Of a DNA stretch of 64,000 bases, positions 36,088-45,411 are shown in pieces; within the stretch, counting starts at the first letter, position 1; every line of letters starts with the position of its first letter. The stretch covers positions 3,031-67,030 of the forward strand of contig DATKZQ010000081.1 in assembly GCA_035527895.1 (NCBI GenBank), given 5' to 3'. A program made the position numbers and the translations under genes. The DNA is from JADFWK01 sp035527895 (lineage in GTDB: Bacteria; Desulfobacterota; DSM-4660; Desulfatiglandales; B25-G16). The notes beneath the pieces were generated by a model. It did not search any database, was not told the DNA's origin, and saw nothing but the letters and a program-made list of their open reading frames with translations.

Positions 36088-37926
36088 CTACGAGGGTGCC
36101 TTTGTCTTGAAGTATTCCTCGAATAGGGCCTTTGCGATCGGAGCTGCTACAGCCCCGCCCTTGCCACTGTGCTCCACGACAATGGCAACCGCTATCTGCG
36201 GGTCTTCGAAAGGCGCAATGGCCACAAACCATGCATGATCTCTGAACTTGTAGGGAATGTCCTTTTCCTGTCCCGTTTCCCTTTCTTCCGGTAAGGAAAT
36301 TACCTGGGAAGTGCCTGTCTTTCCCGCCACGGGAATGTTGGGCAACCGCGCCCTCCAGCCCGTGCCATGAGGCTCATTCACAACCCCGTACAGGCCCCTT
36401 TTGACCAACTCCATGTTTTTCTCCGCAAGATCCCATGTGCCTGCTGGCTCAGGTTTGAACTCAAACAACCTCTTCTCGCTGTCCCTGCCTACCCATAGGG
36501 TGGCTTGGGGTCTGTACAGGGTGCCTCCGTTGAAAAGGGCTGAGATAAACCGTGCAATTTGGATAGGGGTAATCAGGGTAAAGCTCTGCCCTACAGCCAC
36601 GGAAAGCGTCTCTCCATCTTGCCAGGGAACGTGCCACCTTCGTAATTTCCAGGCCTTATTCGGTATGAGTCCCGGCTTTTCGTCTCCTAGCTGAATGCCC
36701 GTGTTATGGCCGAGACCGAGGTTCTTTGCGTATTTTGCAATGGCTTCGATGCCTATCCTTTGGCCCATTCTGTAAAAGTAGACGTCACAGGATTCGACTA
36801 AGGCCCGATGTAGATCAACATACCCATGGCCTTCTTTTTTCCAATCTCGGTACTCCCTGCCTTGAAACGTGTAACTCCCCCCGCAAAAAAGCCTTTCCTT
36901 TGGGTCAATGCCCCCCTCTTCCAGCCCTGCAAGGGCTACTACGATCTTAAAAAGAGAGCCCGGAGGATATTGACTTGATATTACCCGATTCTGTAAGGGG
37001 AAGTAGCGATGAGAGATGAGGCCCTGCCACACCCCCTTATCCATCCCTTTGGCAAAGTCATTGGGATTAAACGTTGGGCTGCTTGCTGCAGCCAGGATCT
37101 CGCCGCTTTTTGGGCTCATGGCCACAATAGCACCGGCTCGATTCTTGAGCGACTGCTCCGCCAACACCTGAAGGTCCTTATCTATCGTCAGATAAACATC
37201 GGCTCCCGCCTCTGCTTCCTTTTGGTAAAGCACTCTGAGTATTCGTCCAGACGCATCTACCTCAACCTGTTGGCCTCCCCTTGTGCCATCCAGGTACTTG
37301 TGCCACTTTTTCTCAATGCCGTATTTTCCTACAAAATCGCCGGGCTTATTCCCGCCATATTCCCTTTTCCCAAGTTGCTCTTTGTCGATTTCCCCGAGAT
37401 AACCGATGAGATGAGCAGCAAGAGTCCCGTAAATACAGTGTCTCTGGGGCTTCACTTCTATGGTTACCCCGGGCATATTTACCTTATGGGTTTCTATTCT
37501 GGCTAACTCATCCCTGCTGAGACCTCTTTTCAAGTAGACACACCGAAAGGGATCTCCTCTAAGGGCATATTTTATCTTTTCTTCTGCTGCCGGACGATCA
37601 ATATCCACCAGCCTTGACAGGTCACTCAGCAGGCTATCAAGATTCCTGATATTTTCCGGCATTACACCCAAGATGAAGGAGGGTCTATTGTCGACCAGCA
37701 ATTGACCATTCCTGTCGAACACAAGGCCCCTGGAGGGCATGATATCCCGCAAATCGATTCGATTATTCTCCGATTCTGTCCTGTATCGGGATCCATGGAT
37801 GATTTGCAAAGACCACAGCCGCACAAACAAAATACCAAAAACGACAAAAACGAAAACGGTCAACCTCGTCAAGCGTCTCTGGTATATCTCGGCTTCTCTT
37901 AGATCAAAATCCGAACGCCACACCAT
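36088..37926 (-). CDS. mrdA: Penicillin-binding protein 2 (class B transpeptidase)
   Basis: 612 residues. One N-terminal membrane anchor (~20-42), a PBP dimerisation domain, then the transpeptidase domain. Active-site SxxK is GSLFK, SxN-type motif is SCD, and KTGT is in GKTGTSQ near the C-terminus. Periplasmic cross-linking enzyme of the elongasome, partner of RodA. Confidence 0.95.
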   Translation of the reverse strand: MVWRSDFDLREAEIYQRRLTRLTVFVFVVFGILFVRLWSLQIIHGSRYRTESENNRIDLRDIMPSRGLVFDRNGQLLVDNRPSFILGVMPENIRNLDSLLSDLSRLVDIDRPAAEEKIKYALRGDPFRCVYLKRGLSRDELARIETHKVNMPGVTIEVKPQRHCIYGTLAAHLIGYLGEIDKEQLGKREYGGNKPGDFVGKYGIEKKWHKYLDGTRGGQQVEVDASGRILRVLYQKEAEAGADVYLTIDKDLQVLAEQSLKNRAGAIVAMSPKSGEILAAASSPTFNPNDFAKGMDKGVWQGLISHRYFPLQNRVISSQYPPGSLFKIVVALAGLEEGGIDPKERLFCGGSYTFQGREYRDWKKEGHGYVDLHRALVESCDVYFYRMGQRIGIEAIAKYAKNLGLGHNTGIQLGDEKPGLIPNKAWKLRRWHVPWQDGETLSVAVGQSFTLITPIQIARFISALFNGGTLYRPQATLWVGRDSEKRLFEFKPEPAGTWDLAEKNMELVKRGLYGVVNEPHGTGWRARLPNIPVAGKTGTSQVISLPEERETGQEKDIPYKFRDHAWFVAIAPFEDPQIAVAIVVEHSGKGGAVAAPIAKALFEEYFKTKAPS

Positions 37927-37970
37927 GATCCGTTACCAATGAAAGAGGATACCGGGTACTGCCGCGGTCT

Positions 37971-38510
37971 CTAAGCATGCTCTCTATCTTCCTTTCCGTA
38001 GACCACGTCAAGAACATAGAACAGTATCGGGGCAATAACGCCCATAATGAGTGCAGAAATAATAACCATAATAAAACTAATCGAGGGCACCGATTGGGCC
38101 AACGGTAAGATACGCAATACAATCAGAACGAAACACCACTTTGCCAAGAGAAAAAGGGCCACCAATAAGGCTGCGGTCCTGACGTTAGCAAGATCCAAAA
38201 AATGTCGTGTGCTATTGATTGCCAGGAGAATAGCGGAATAGGTGAAAGCAAACAAACCCAGCTGGCACGAGGAAAACATGTCCGTTAGTAGCCCCATAAA
38301 AAAGGCGAGGCAAAGGGCCTTAATGTTTTGGTCTATGGCGATGAGATATACCAGGAAGACAGGAATGAGGTCAAAATCGAGCCATTCAATCCTGCTGAGA
38401 TGCGCTATGTTTCCCCGCAAAACGACAAACAGACCGCACACAAACCAGATGATAGGATGGAAAAAGACGCGGTTTTCTCTCCATTGCTGTAAATAGTCTT
38501 TCGTCCCCAC
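37971..38510 (-). CDS. mreD: Rod shape-determining membrane protein MreD
   Basis: 179 residues, five or six hydrophobic helices, GTG start. FFMGLLTDMFSSCQLGLFAF matches the conserved MreD core. Lies between mreC and mrdA, as is usual. Confidence 0.88.
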   Translation of the reverse strand: MGTKDYLQQWRENRVFFHPIIWFVCGLFVVLRGNIAHLSRIEWLDFDLIPVFLVYLIAIDQNIKALCLAFFMGLLTDMFSSCQLGLFAFTYSAILLAINSTRHFLDLANVRTAALLVALFLLAKWCFVLIVLRILPLAQSVPSISFIMVIISALIMGVIAPILFYVLDVVYGKEDREHA

Positions 38511-38543
38511 TCCACTATCTAGCCGAAATAATTAGGTTGTTGC

Positions 38544-39386
38544 TTAACTGTCAGGGCCCGGCAAGGACACCAACCCAGATCGAGAAACTACGAGAACCTC
38601 TTCCAGCTTCGAAAAATCCACAGCCGGAACAACCCGAACATCTTTGAAGAGTTTGTTGGGGTAATCCTTTGTCTGAGTGACTATACCCAAATAAAGGCCT
38701 TTAGGAAAAACCCCTGCCATCCCAGAGGTTACAATGGTGTCCCCGTTTTGGATGTCACACGTCTTTATAACGTACTCAAAAAGACACTCGCTTGATCCTC
38801 TCCCCTTAAGGATGCCTCTCCCTCGTGATCTCTGCACTAACCCATCAACAGAGCTGTTTTGATCGGTAACCAGCAGCACCTGTGAATATCCTGGGGAAAC
38901 CGAAATAATCCTTCCAACAACCCCCTCCGCATTGACCACCGGCATGCTTACCGTAATGCCATCATTCTCTCCCTTGTCTATCGTTATAGATTTGAACAAT
39001 CCACTCGAGTCCCAACCGATGACCCGTGCCGGCAATAACAGTTCATCAGTGTTCTCTTGAAAATTGAGGAGTTCCTGTAAGCGCTTATTGGCCAGTAAGA
39101 GTTCTTGATACCTGCTGTTCTCGAGCTTAAAGAGGTCCAGCTTTTTTCTCAGGAGCACATTCTCTTGATGAGTTTCAACCAAGAAAAAATACTTCCCCCA
39201 GACATCCCTCACGGTACGTATGGTCCCCATAAAGAATCTCTGAAATGGGGCGGTTATCTGGGCGACAATCTTTTCTGCAGGATTCCATTCCGGTCCCCTG
39301 CCGATACTAACAGAGAGCAAGATAAGGGCTATGAAAACGAAAACATAGGAAATCCATTTCGGTTTGCGCTCAAAAAAGGCGGTCAA
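38544..39386 (-). CDS. mreC: Rod shape-determining protein MreC
   Basis: 280 residues from a TTG start; no better ATG nearby. One N-terminal membrane helix (~12-30), a coiled coil (~60-115), then a beta-rich periplasmic domain with VIGWDSSGLFKSITIDKGENDGI and VVNAEGVVGRIISV, typical of MreC. Scaffolds the elongation machinery. Confidence 0.93.
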   Translation of the reverse strand: MTAFFERKPKWISYVFVFIALILLSVSIGRGPEWNPAEKIVAQITAPFQRFFMGTIRTVRDVWGKYFFLVETHQENVLLRKKLDLFKLENSRYQELLLANKRLQELLNFQENTDELLLPARVIGWDSSGLFKSITIDKGENDGITVSMPVVNAEGVVGRIISVSPGYSQVLLVTDQNSSVDGLVQRSRGRGILKGRGSSECLFEYVIKTCDIQNGDTIVTSGMAGVFPKGLYLGIVTQTKDYPNKLFKDVRVVPAVDFSKLEEVLVVSRSGLVSLPGPDS

Positions 39387-39409
39387 TTACTGTAAACCCA
39401 ACCCTTCGA

Positions 39410-40444
39410 TTATTTTACCATAATCTCTTTTAAGAGAGAGAGATTATCCAAGACCATTCCAGCACCCAAAACCACCGTAGTCAACGGATCATCGGTTATG
39501 GTTATTGGAAGGCGCGTCTCCTCTCGCAGGAGGACATCAAGACCCTTTAAGAGGGCTCCACCTCCCGTTAGCACAATGCCTTTGTCCACCACATCGGCAG
39601 AGAGCTCGGGCGGGGTCTGTTCCAGGGCGATTCTTACTGTTTCGATAATGGTTTCCACTTTTTCGGATATCGCCTTCCTTACCTCCTCTGAATCTATGGT
39701 GAGTATCTTCGGTATACCGGTAACAAGATCCCTGCCTTTGACTTCAATGCACTCCGGTTCGTCCGTCGGGTAGGCATTTCCAATAGTTATCTTAATAAGC
39801 TCTGCTGTTTGCAGGCCAATCAAGAGATTGTATTTTCTCTTGATGTGTTGCAAAATAGCCTCATCCATCTTATCGCCGCCAACCCTAACCGAACGAGAAT
39901 ACACGGTTCCCCCCAAGGAAATAACGGCCACCTCGGTGGTCCCGCCTCCAATATCAACCACCATATTGCTCGTAGGTTCGGTTATCGGGAGGCCTGCGCC
40001 GATAGCCGCAGCCATTGGTTCTTCAATTAAAAAGACCTCCCGCGCGCCAGCCGATTCCGCAGACTCGCGGACTGCCCTCTTTTCGACCTGGGTAACGCCC
40101 GAGGGAACAGATATGATGATCCGGGGTCTCACGAGGGACCGTCTGTTATGGACCTTTCTGATAAAATACCTGAGCATGGTTTCGGTAATATCAAAATCGG
40201 CAATAACCCCATCCGCCATTGGCCTGGTCGCAACGATATCCCCTGGCGTTCGGCCGAGCATCATTTTTGCCTCTTTTCCCACCGCTAGCACCTTATTTCT
40301 GCCCTGATCCCTTTTCCTTACAGCCACCACGGAAGGCTCATTCAAGACTATCCCCTTGCCTCTAACATAGACCAAGGTGTTGGCCGTGCCGAGATCAATG
40401 GCCAAATCATTGGAGAATAAACCAAGTATTGGGTCAAACAACAT
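39410..40444 (-). CDS. mreB: Rod shape-determining actin-like protein MreB
   Basis: 344 residues from the ATG at 40444, which has AGGAG seven bases upstream; an ATG at 40465 would add seven residues but overlaps that site. Actin-fold motifs: DLGTANTLVYVRGKG (phosphate 1), VVDIGGGTTEVAVISLGG (phosphate 2), and GIVLTGGGALLKGLD (adenosine). First gene of the mreB-mreC-mreD-mrdA-rodA operon, divergent from rpmH. Confidence 0.96.
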   Translation of the reverse strand: MLFDPILGLFSNDLAIDLGTANTLVYVRGKGIVLNEPSVVAVRKRDQGRNKVLAVGKEAKMMLGRTPGDIVATRPMADGVIADFDITETMLRYFIRKVHNRRSLVRPRIIISVPSGVTQVEKRAVRESAESAGAREVFLIEEPMAAAIGAGLPITEPTSNMVVDIGGGTTEVAVISLGGTVYSRSVRVGGDKMDEAILQHIKRKYNLLIGLQTAELIKITIGNAYPTDEPECIEVKGRDLVTGIPKILTIDSEEVRKAISEKVETIIETVRIALEQTPPELSADVVDKGIVLTGGGALLKGLDVLLREETRLPITITDDPLTTVVLGAGMVLDNLSLLKEIMVK

Positions 40445-40659
40445 CCGGGGTCTCCTTTCCAGCATTATGATGTTGAAACTCGACTACTTTAATTAATTTT
40501 CAGATATTTATCAAATATAAAATAGTGGTTACCCACTTCTTTTAGGGCAATACGGTGGGCTTGTTCCCCTGTATCGGGAGCGAAAACCACATGTCTTATG
40601 TGTAACGCAACGACAAGAACCATCCCTCCATCCTTTGGATTCCTTCCTGTTCTTTTATC

Positions 40660-40688
40660 TTGACATCATACCTATCTGTGATTAAAAC
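40660..40688 (+). promoter_or_regulatory. Probable rpmH promoter
   Basis: TTGACA (40660-40665), a 17-base spacer and TAAAAC (40683-40688), 36 bases upstream of rpmH. The -10 box and following ATGGG are repeated after rpmH (see findings). Confidence 0.55.
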
Positions 40689-40723
40689 ATGGGTAATTTT
40701 AACCGCGAACAAGGGTTTTATGC

Positions 40724-40858
40724 ATGAAACGAACATTCCAGCCGAGCAAAATAAAAAGGTCCCGCGTACATGGTTTTCTTGCCAGAATGAGTAGCAGAGG
40801 GGGCAGGAATGTGCTAAAACGAAGGAGGGCAAAAGGTCGGAAAAGGTTGTCTGCTTGA
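40724..40858 (+). CDS. rpmH: Ribosomal protein bL34
   Basis: 44 residues beginning MKRTFQPSKIKRSRVHGFLA and ending RKRLSA, the universal L34 sequence: very basic, with RMSSRGGRNVLKRRRAKGRK in the middle. It is a 50S subunit protein. It starts the conserved rpmH-rnpA-yidD-yidC-jag-mnmE block, which usually lies near the replication origin. Confidence 0.97.
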   Translation: MKRTFQPSKIKRSRVHGFLARMSSRGGRNVLKRRRAKGRKRLSA

Positions 40859-40881
40859 CATATCGAGTCGCATACTAAAAC
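40855..40881 (+). promoter_or_regulatory. Possible second promoter, for rnpA
   Basis: TTGACA overlaps the rpmH stop codon, and TAAAAC follows after a 15-base spacer (suboptimal), 38 bases before rnpA. It repeats the layout of the rpmH promoter, including the downstream ATGGG. Confidence 0.3.
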
Positions 40882-40919
40882 ATGGGCGTTTTACCCTTTG
40901 TTCATAGCGATATCTTGCT

Positions 40920-41273
40920 ATGGGATCATTCCACTTCAAGAAAGACGAAAGGATATCAAAAAGGGCAGAGCTCAATCAGGTAAACCTTCACGGAAGACGG
41001 CATTATACCAAGCATTTTCGTGTAGTAATCAAGCAGAACAGGATGGATAGTACGAGGTTAGGTATAACCGTCGGCAAAAAGGTCGGGAATTCCGTTAAGA
41101 GAAACAGGATTAAACGACTGATAAGAGAGTTCTTCAGGCTTAACAAACAACACATTCCTATCGGTTACGACATCTTGGTTAGCCCCATAAAGGCTACCGA
41201 TGCGCTCAATCTGTTCAAATTGCAAGAGGAGTTAGGAGATCTGCTAATCAAAAATGAGGCCCTTTTTTTGTAA
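40920..41273 (+). CDS. rnpA: Ribonuclease P protein component
   Basis: 117 residues, basic. The signature VGNSVKRNRIKRLIREFFR (~residues 62-80) is the RNR motif that binds RNase P RNA for tRNA 5' maturation. Overlaps the start of yidD by 20 bases. Confidence 0.95.
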   Translation: MGSFHFKKDERISKRAELNQVNLHGRRHYTKHFRVVIKQNRMDSTRLGITVGKKVGNSVKRNRIKRLIREFFRLNKQHIPIGYDILVSPIKATDALNLFKLQEELGDLLIKNEALFL

Positions 41274-41484
41274 TCCTAGGACCGCTGTAACAGCCCTTAT
41301 CAGAGTCTATCAAATAACAGTATCGCCCTTTCTGCCTACCTCGTGTCGCTTTATGCCTACGTGTTCCACCTATGCCTCCCTTGCTATTGCTAAATACGGT
41401 ATAATAAAAGGAGGATACCTCGCTTTGACCAGGATCCTTAGGTGTCACCCGTTTCATCCGGGCGGCTACGATCCCCTCAAATAA
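41254..41484 (+). CDS. yidD: Membrane protein insertion efficiency factor YidD
   Basis: 76 residues. The YidD core is clear: RVYQITVSPFLPTSCRFMPT, CSTYASLAIAKYG and RCHPFHPGGYDP, with conserved cysteines. A small peripheral membrane protein that assists YidC-dependent insertion. Lies between rnpA and yidC, as usual. Confidence 0.93.
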   Translation: MRPFFCNPRTAVTALIRVYQITVSPFLPTSCRFMPTCSTYASLAIAKYGIIKGGYLALTRILRCHPFHPGGYDPLK

Positions 41485-41605
41485 ACATCTCATTGCCGAT
41501 GGTTCGGTTTTTGTTTAGAGTTTACCGCTGAGCCTGTCTGTGGAACAGGTAAGGCCCGGTTTTCATAACAACGATTATGATTCATACGTAGATTAGGATT
41601 TATTT

Positions 41606-43246
41606 ATGGATAAGCGAACATTGTTGGCTCTGGCGCTTTCGTTTCTGGTCTTTTTTGTCTGGTCATCTTTGTTTGGGCCCAAGCAAAAAGAAAAGCCGCC
41701 TGAAGAACAGGTGGCAGTCAAGGAAAAAGAAAGCAAGCCGCCCCTGCAAGAGAAAATGGCGCCTCTTGGAACCGAGCGGGACGTTATAGTGGAGGCTCAA
41801 ACAGATTTTCAGGACATTACCGTCGAGACAGGGCTTTACCGGGCTGTCTTTTCCGGTTCCGGTCCACAGATTAAGAGCTTCCAACTAAAAGAGTACCGAT
41901 CAGAGCTCGGCAAAAACGCACCGTTAAGAGAGTTGGTTCATGTTAACAATAAAGATGGATACGGTTTGAGGGTTGGATTCTCCGGGAAAAACGTCCCCAC
42001 TACTGCATGGGGTCCGCTCAGAATAAGTCGCAAAGCCGTTACGCTCAGGCAAGACGATCAACCTGAAAGCCTGGTCTATGCGTGGAAATCACCTGAGGGA
42101 GTCGAGATAAGAACCGCGTTCCTGTTCCTCCCAAATAGTTATGACATCGATCTGTCGGTAGAGGTTACGAATGCATCTGATTATGCAATCGATGGCAGCA
42201 TACTCTTAGACATAGCGCATATGCCTCGAGAAACGCGGAGCGCTTACGGATCATTTGAAGGCATGGCCATGTTTATCGGCAACAAACTAAAAGAGGTTAA
42301 AAAGGACAAGGTCCAAGGCAAGGAGTTTATGGGTCAGATATCCTGGATTGCCTATGAAGAACCTTATTTTATGACGGCAATCATTGACGAGGATAACAAG
42401 AAAGCAGGAGTCAAATCCACGGTACTTCCTGACGGGGAGATCAGAATCGCTTATTCGCCTGCCTCCCTCAGCCTCGGACAGAACGACAGCGCCATAAACC
42501 GCTTTACCCTGTATCTGGGCCCAAGGGATCTCTATATTCTCAAGGCGCTACACAAGAACCTTGAAAAGGCAATTAACTTCGGGTGGTTCGATATCATTGC
42601 CAAACCGCTCTTGGTTACGCTCCGTTTCTTTAATAAGTATCTATCCAATTATGGTCTTTCGGTAATCTTGCTTACCATTCTGATCAAAATACTGTTCTGG
42701 CCCCTTACCCGTAAGAGCTATCAGTCCATGAAGGAAATGAGAAAACTCCAACCAATGATGGCCAAGATTAGGGAGAAATATAAACACAACAAGCAAGAGA
42801 TGAACAAACAGCTGATGGGCCTTTATAAAACCTACAAGATAAATCCAATGGGTGGTTGTTTGCCTATGGTCATTCAGATGCCCGTTTTCTTCGCCTTTTA
42901 TCGGATCTTACCTAATTCTATAGAGTTACGGCATGCCCCCTTCATTCTCTGGATTAATGATCTCTCTACCCCTGAACGGCTGTTTTCTCTTCCCTTTAAG
43001 ATTCCTTTAATGGCACCACCTTACGGCATACCCGTTCTTACGCTCCTTATGGGGGCATCCATGTTCCTCCAACAGAAAATGACGCCGACACCGGGGGACC
43101 CTGCCCAGGCCAAGATGATGATGATGCTCCCGATCGTTTTCACGTTCTTGTTTATAAACTTCCCATCAGGCTTGGTGCTCTACTGGCTCGTTAACAACGT
43201 GCTCTCAATCGCTCAACAATATATGATCAATCGAAAACTTGGTTAA
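41606..43246 (+). CDS. yidC: Membrane protein insertase YidC
   Basis: 546 residues, the long Gram-negative form. An N-terminal helix (~5-20), a large periplasmic beta domain (~50-330), then five membrane helices with SYQSMKEMRKLQPMMAKIRE in the cytoplasmic C1 loop and NPMGGCLPMVIQMPVFFAFY. It inserts and folds inner-membrane proteins; the V-ATPase ring and MreD are likely clients. Confidence 0.96.
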   Translation: MDKRTLLALALSFLVFFVWSSLFGPKQKEKPPEEQVAVKEKESKPPLQEKMAPLGTERDVIVEAQTDFQDITVETGLYRAVFSGSGPQIKSFQLKEYRSELGKNAPLRELVHVNNKDGYGLRVGFSGKNVPTTAWGPLRISRKAVTLRQDDQPESLVYAWKSPEGVEIRTAFLFLPNSYDIDLSVEVTNASDYAIDGSILLDIAHMPRETRSAYGSFEGMAMFIGNKLKEVKKDKVQGKEFMGQISWIAYEEPYFMTAIIDEDNKKAGVKSTVLPDGEIRIAYSPASLSLGQNDSAINRFTLYLGPRDLYILKALHKNLEKAINFGWFDIIAKPLLVTLRFFNKYLSNYGLSVILLTILIKILFWPLTRKSYQSMKEMRKLQPMMAKIREKYKHNKQEMNKQLMGLYKTYKINPMGGCLPMVIQMPVFFAFYRILPNSIELRHAPFILWINDLSTPERLFSLPFKIPLMAPPYGIPVLTLLMGASMFLQQKMTPTPGDPAQAKMMMMLPIVFTFLFINFPSGLVLYWLVNNVLSIAQQYMINRKLG

Positions 43247-43263
43247 CCGCAGGAGGAGGTTCT

Positions 43264-43914
43264 ATGTCGTCCATCGAAATAGAAGCGAGAACTACCGAAG
43301 AGGCTATCAAAAAGGCCTGCGAACATCTTCACCTCAGCCAAGAAGACCTCGATATAGAGGTCTTGGAAAGCAGGTCTGCCGGAATCTTTGGCTTGATCGG
43401 TAACAAGAAGGCTCGGATCAGGGTGAAGATAAAAACCGACAACTCTATGCTGGTCGCCGAGGAAACCCTGGAGAGAATAATCTCGCTCATGTCCCTGGAT
43501 TCAAAGGTATCTGGCGAGAAAAAGGGCGATGATATCGTCTTGAATATTGAAGGTAGCAACACCGCAATACTTATTGGATATAAAGGCAGAACCCTAGAGG
43601 CATTAGAGTATATCGTAAATAAGGTTGTCAATAAGGCTGCCGAGAAAAAGGTACGGGTGATCCTTGACTCCGAGAACTACCGGCAAAGAAGGGAGGAGTC
43701 TTTACAGAGGCTGGCCTTGAAGATGGGTGACCAGGCCAAGAGAACAGGAAAAACAGTCACCATGAACGCAATAAACCCCCACGACAGAAGGATTATCCAT
43801 CTGACCCTCAAAGGAGACCCACAGGTTCAAACAAAAAGCGATGGCGAGGGACTGTTAAAAAGGGTGTGTATCATCCCAAACAGAAAGAAGACGAATGAAA
43901 AACAAAGTGACTAA
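43264..43914 (+). CDS. khpB: RNA-binding protein KhpB (Jag)
   Basis: 216 residues: a Jag-N domain (~1-50), a KH domain around GSNTAILIGYKGRTLEAL (~100-117), and an R3H domain with NPHDRRIIHLTL (~175-186). Preceded by a strong AGGAGG site. In other bacteria it binds RNA with KhpA and influences cell elongation. Follows yidC by 17 bases. Confidence 0.93.
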   Translation: MSSIEIEARTTEEAIKKACEHLHLSQEDLDIEVLESRSAGIFGLIGNKKARIRVKIKTDNSMLVAEETLERIISLMSLDSKVSGEKKGDDIVLNIEGSNTAILIGYKGRTLEALEYIVNKVVNKAAEKKVRVILDSENYRQRREESLQRLALKMGDQAKRTGKTVTMNAINPHDRRIIHLTLKGDPQVQTKSDGEGLLKRVCIIPNRKKTNEKQSD

Positions 43915-43935
43915 TGGTGAGCTTGCTGTTTCGTT

Positions 43936-45321
43936 ATGGATTCCAAAGAGGAGACTATTGCTGCTATAGCGACACCTCCAGGGGTGGGCGGTATAGGAAT
44001 CATACGGATTAGTGGTTATGATGCCGAAAATATTGCGAAAAGGGTTTTTCGATCAAAGCGGTCCGTCAACACCTTTAAGGGTTTTCGTCTTTACCTAGGC
44101 CATATCATCGACCCCAAATCAGGCATCCCCGTCGATGAGGTCCTTCTCTCTATGATGCATGCCCCGCGCTCTTATACCCGCGAAAACGTGGTTGAGATCA
44201 ATTCCCACAGTGGTTACACAATACTATCAACCATACTCGAAATTGTCCTTCAGGCTGGTGCCCGTTTAGCCAGACCGGGAGAATTTACCCTCAGGGCATT
44301 CATGAACGGAAGGATCGATTTAACCCAGGCTGAGGCTATAATAGACCTCATAAATGCTAAGGGGGACACCTCAATACGGTTGGCGGCCCGTCAGTTGGCC
44401 GGGGGCCTTAGGGAAGGGATCGAACAGCTCAGACAGGTTGTTATCCGTATCCTCGCTCAGATAGAGGCCTCATTGGATTTCCCGGACGAGGAATCCACCG
44501 TACCAGATAGACCCCACCTGGAAGATCAGATTACCAACACTGCCCTGAAACCTGTGGAAGAGCTACTCAGTGCCTGTTCTCAAAGGAAGGTATGGCACGA
44601 GGGGTTTACGGTGGTTATCGTCGGCCGAGTTAATGCGGGTAAATCGAGCATCCTTAACAGGCTCTCACAACAAGAGAAGGCTATTGTAACACCTATCCCC
44701 GGAACGACCCGAGATATCCTTGAAGCTATGGTTGCCATCCAAGGGCTTCCCATAAAACTGATAGACACAGCAGGTATGCGAGAGGTTAAAGGGCAGATCG
44801 AAAAGAAGGGCGTAGAATTAACAAGAACCCAGCTTGCCTTGGCTGACATCACCCTTCTCGTGATTGACAGAAGTAGACCTCTCAACCGGCATGATATAGA
44901 CCTCATAAGGACGGTTCATAGTAACAACACTGTCGTGGTTATTAATAAGATCGACCTCCCGGGGCGAGTAGGCAAGAAGAGGTTTGATACTCTTGTTTAC
45001 GGCCTTACCAAAGCAGAGGTCTCGGCTCTTACAGGAGAAGGGTTTCACGGATTATCGCAAGCGATATATGAAAAGATCATGGGTAAAACAACCGATCTGA
45101 CTCCAGCACCTATCGTTCCCAACATAAGACACAAAATGCTCTTAACCAAAGCTCTAAATCACCTTAAAGATGCCTCAAGGAACTTGCTTTCTGGTTTACC
45201 CTTAGAGCTCGTTGCAACGGATCTAAATTGGGCCATACATGCCTTTGATGAAATAACAGGAAATAAGATAAATGAAGAGATCCTTGATGCCGTTTTTAGC
45301 AACTTCTGTCTGGGAAAGTAG
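43936..45321 (+). CDS. mnmE: tRNA modification GTPase MnmE
   Basis: 461 residues. An N-terminal formyl-THF-binding-like domain, then a helical domain containing the G domain: P-loop GRVNAGKSS (~233), DTAGMRE (G3) and NKID (G4). The C-terminal FCLGK has the catalytic Cys of the CxGK signature. With MnmG it modifies U34 of certain tRNAs. Its usual partner mnmG is not in this window. Confidence 0.96.
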   Translation: MDSKEETIAAIATPPGVGGIGIIRISGYDAENIAKRVFRSKRSVNTFKGFRLYLGHIIDPKSGIPVDEVLLSMMHAPRSYTRENVVEINSHSGYTILSTILEIVLQAGARLARPGEFTLRAFMNGRIDLTQAEAIIDLINAKGDTSIRLAARQLAGGLREGIEQLRQVVIRILAQIEASLDFPDEESTVPDRPHLEDQITNTALKPVEELLSACSQRKVWHEGFTVVIVGRVNAGKSSILNRLSQQEKAIVTPIPGTTRDILEAMVAIQGLPIKLIDTAGMREVKGQIEKKGVELTRTQLALADITLLVIDRSRPLNRHDIDLIRTVHSNNTVVVINKIDLPGRVGKKRFDTLVYGLTKAEVSALTGEGFHGLSQAIYEKIMGKTTDLTPAPIVPNIRHKMLLTKALNHLKDASRNLLSGLPLELVATDLNWAIHAFDEITGNKINEEILDAVFSNFCLGK

Positions 45322-45338
45322 CAACTGTTACTGTTTTT
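45317..45338 (+). terminator. Possible terminator of the rpmH-mnmE operon
   Basis: AGTAGC and GTTACT form a six-pair stem (one G-U) with a four-base loop, overlapping the mnmE stop codon and followed by GTTTTT. Weak stem. Confidence 0.4.
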
Positions 45339-45411
45339 CGCGGGGGTCGCCGGCCACTCGTTGGAATAAATCTAATCGATTATTGCTTTAGCTCCGAAAC
45401 TACGCTGTCCC

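Noticed and set aside
40466..40723. Replication origin in the mreB-rpmH gap
   Set aside because: AT-rich in part, but no convincing DnaA-box cluster was found; better explained as a divergent promoter region.
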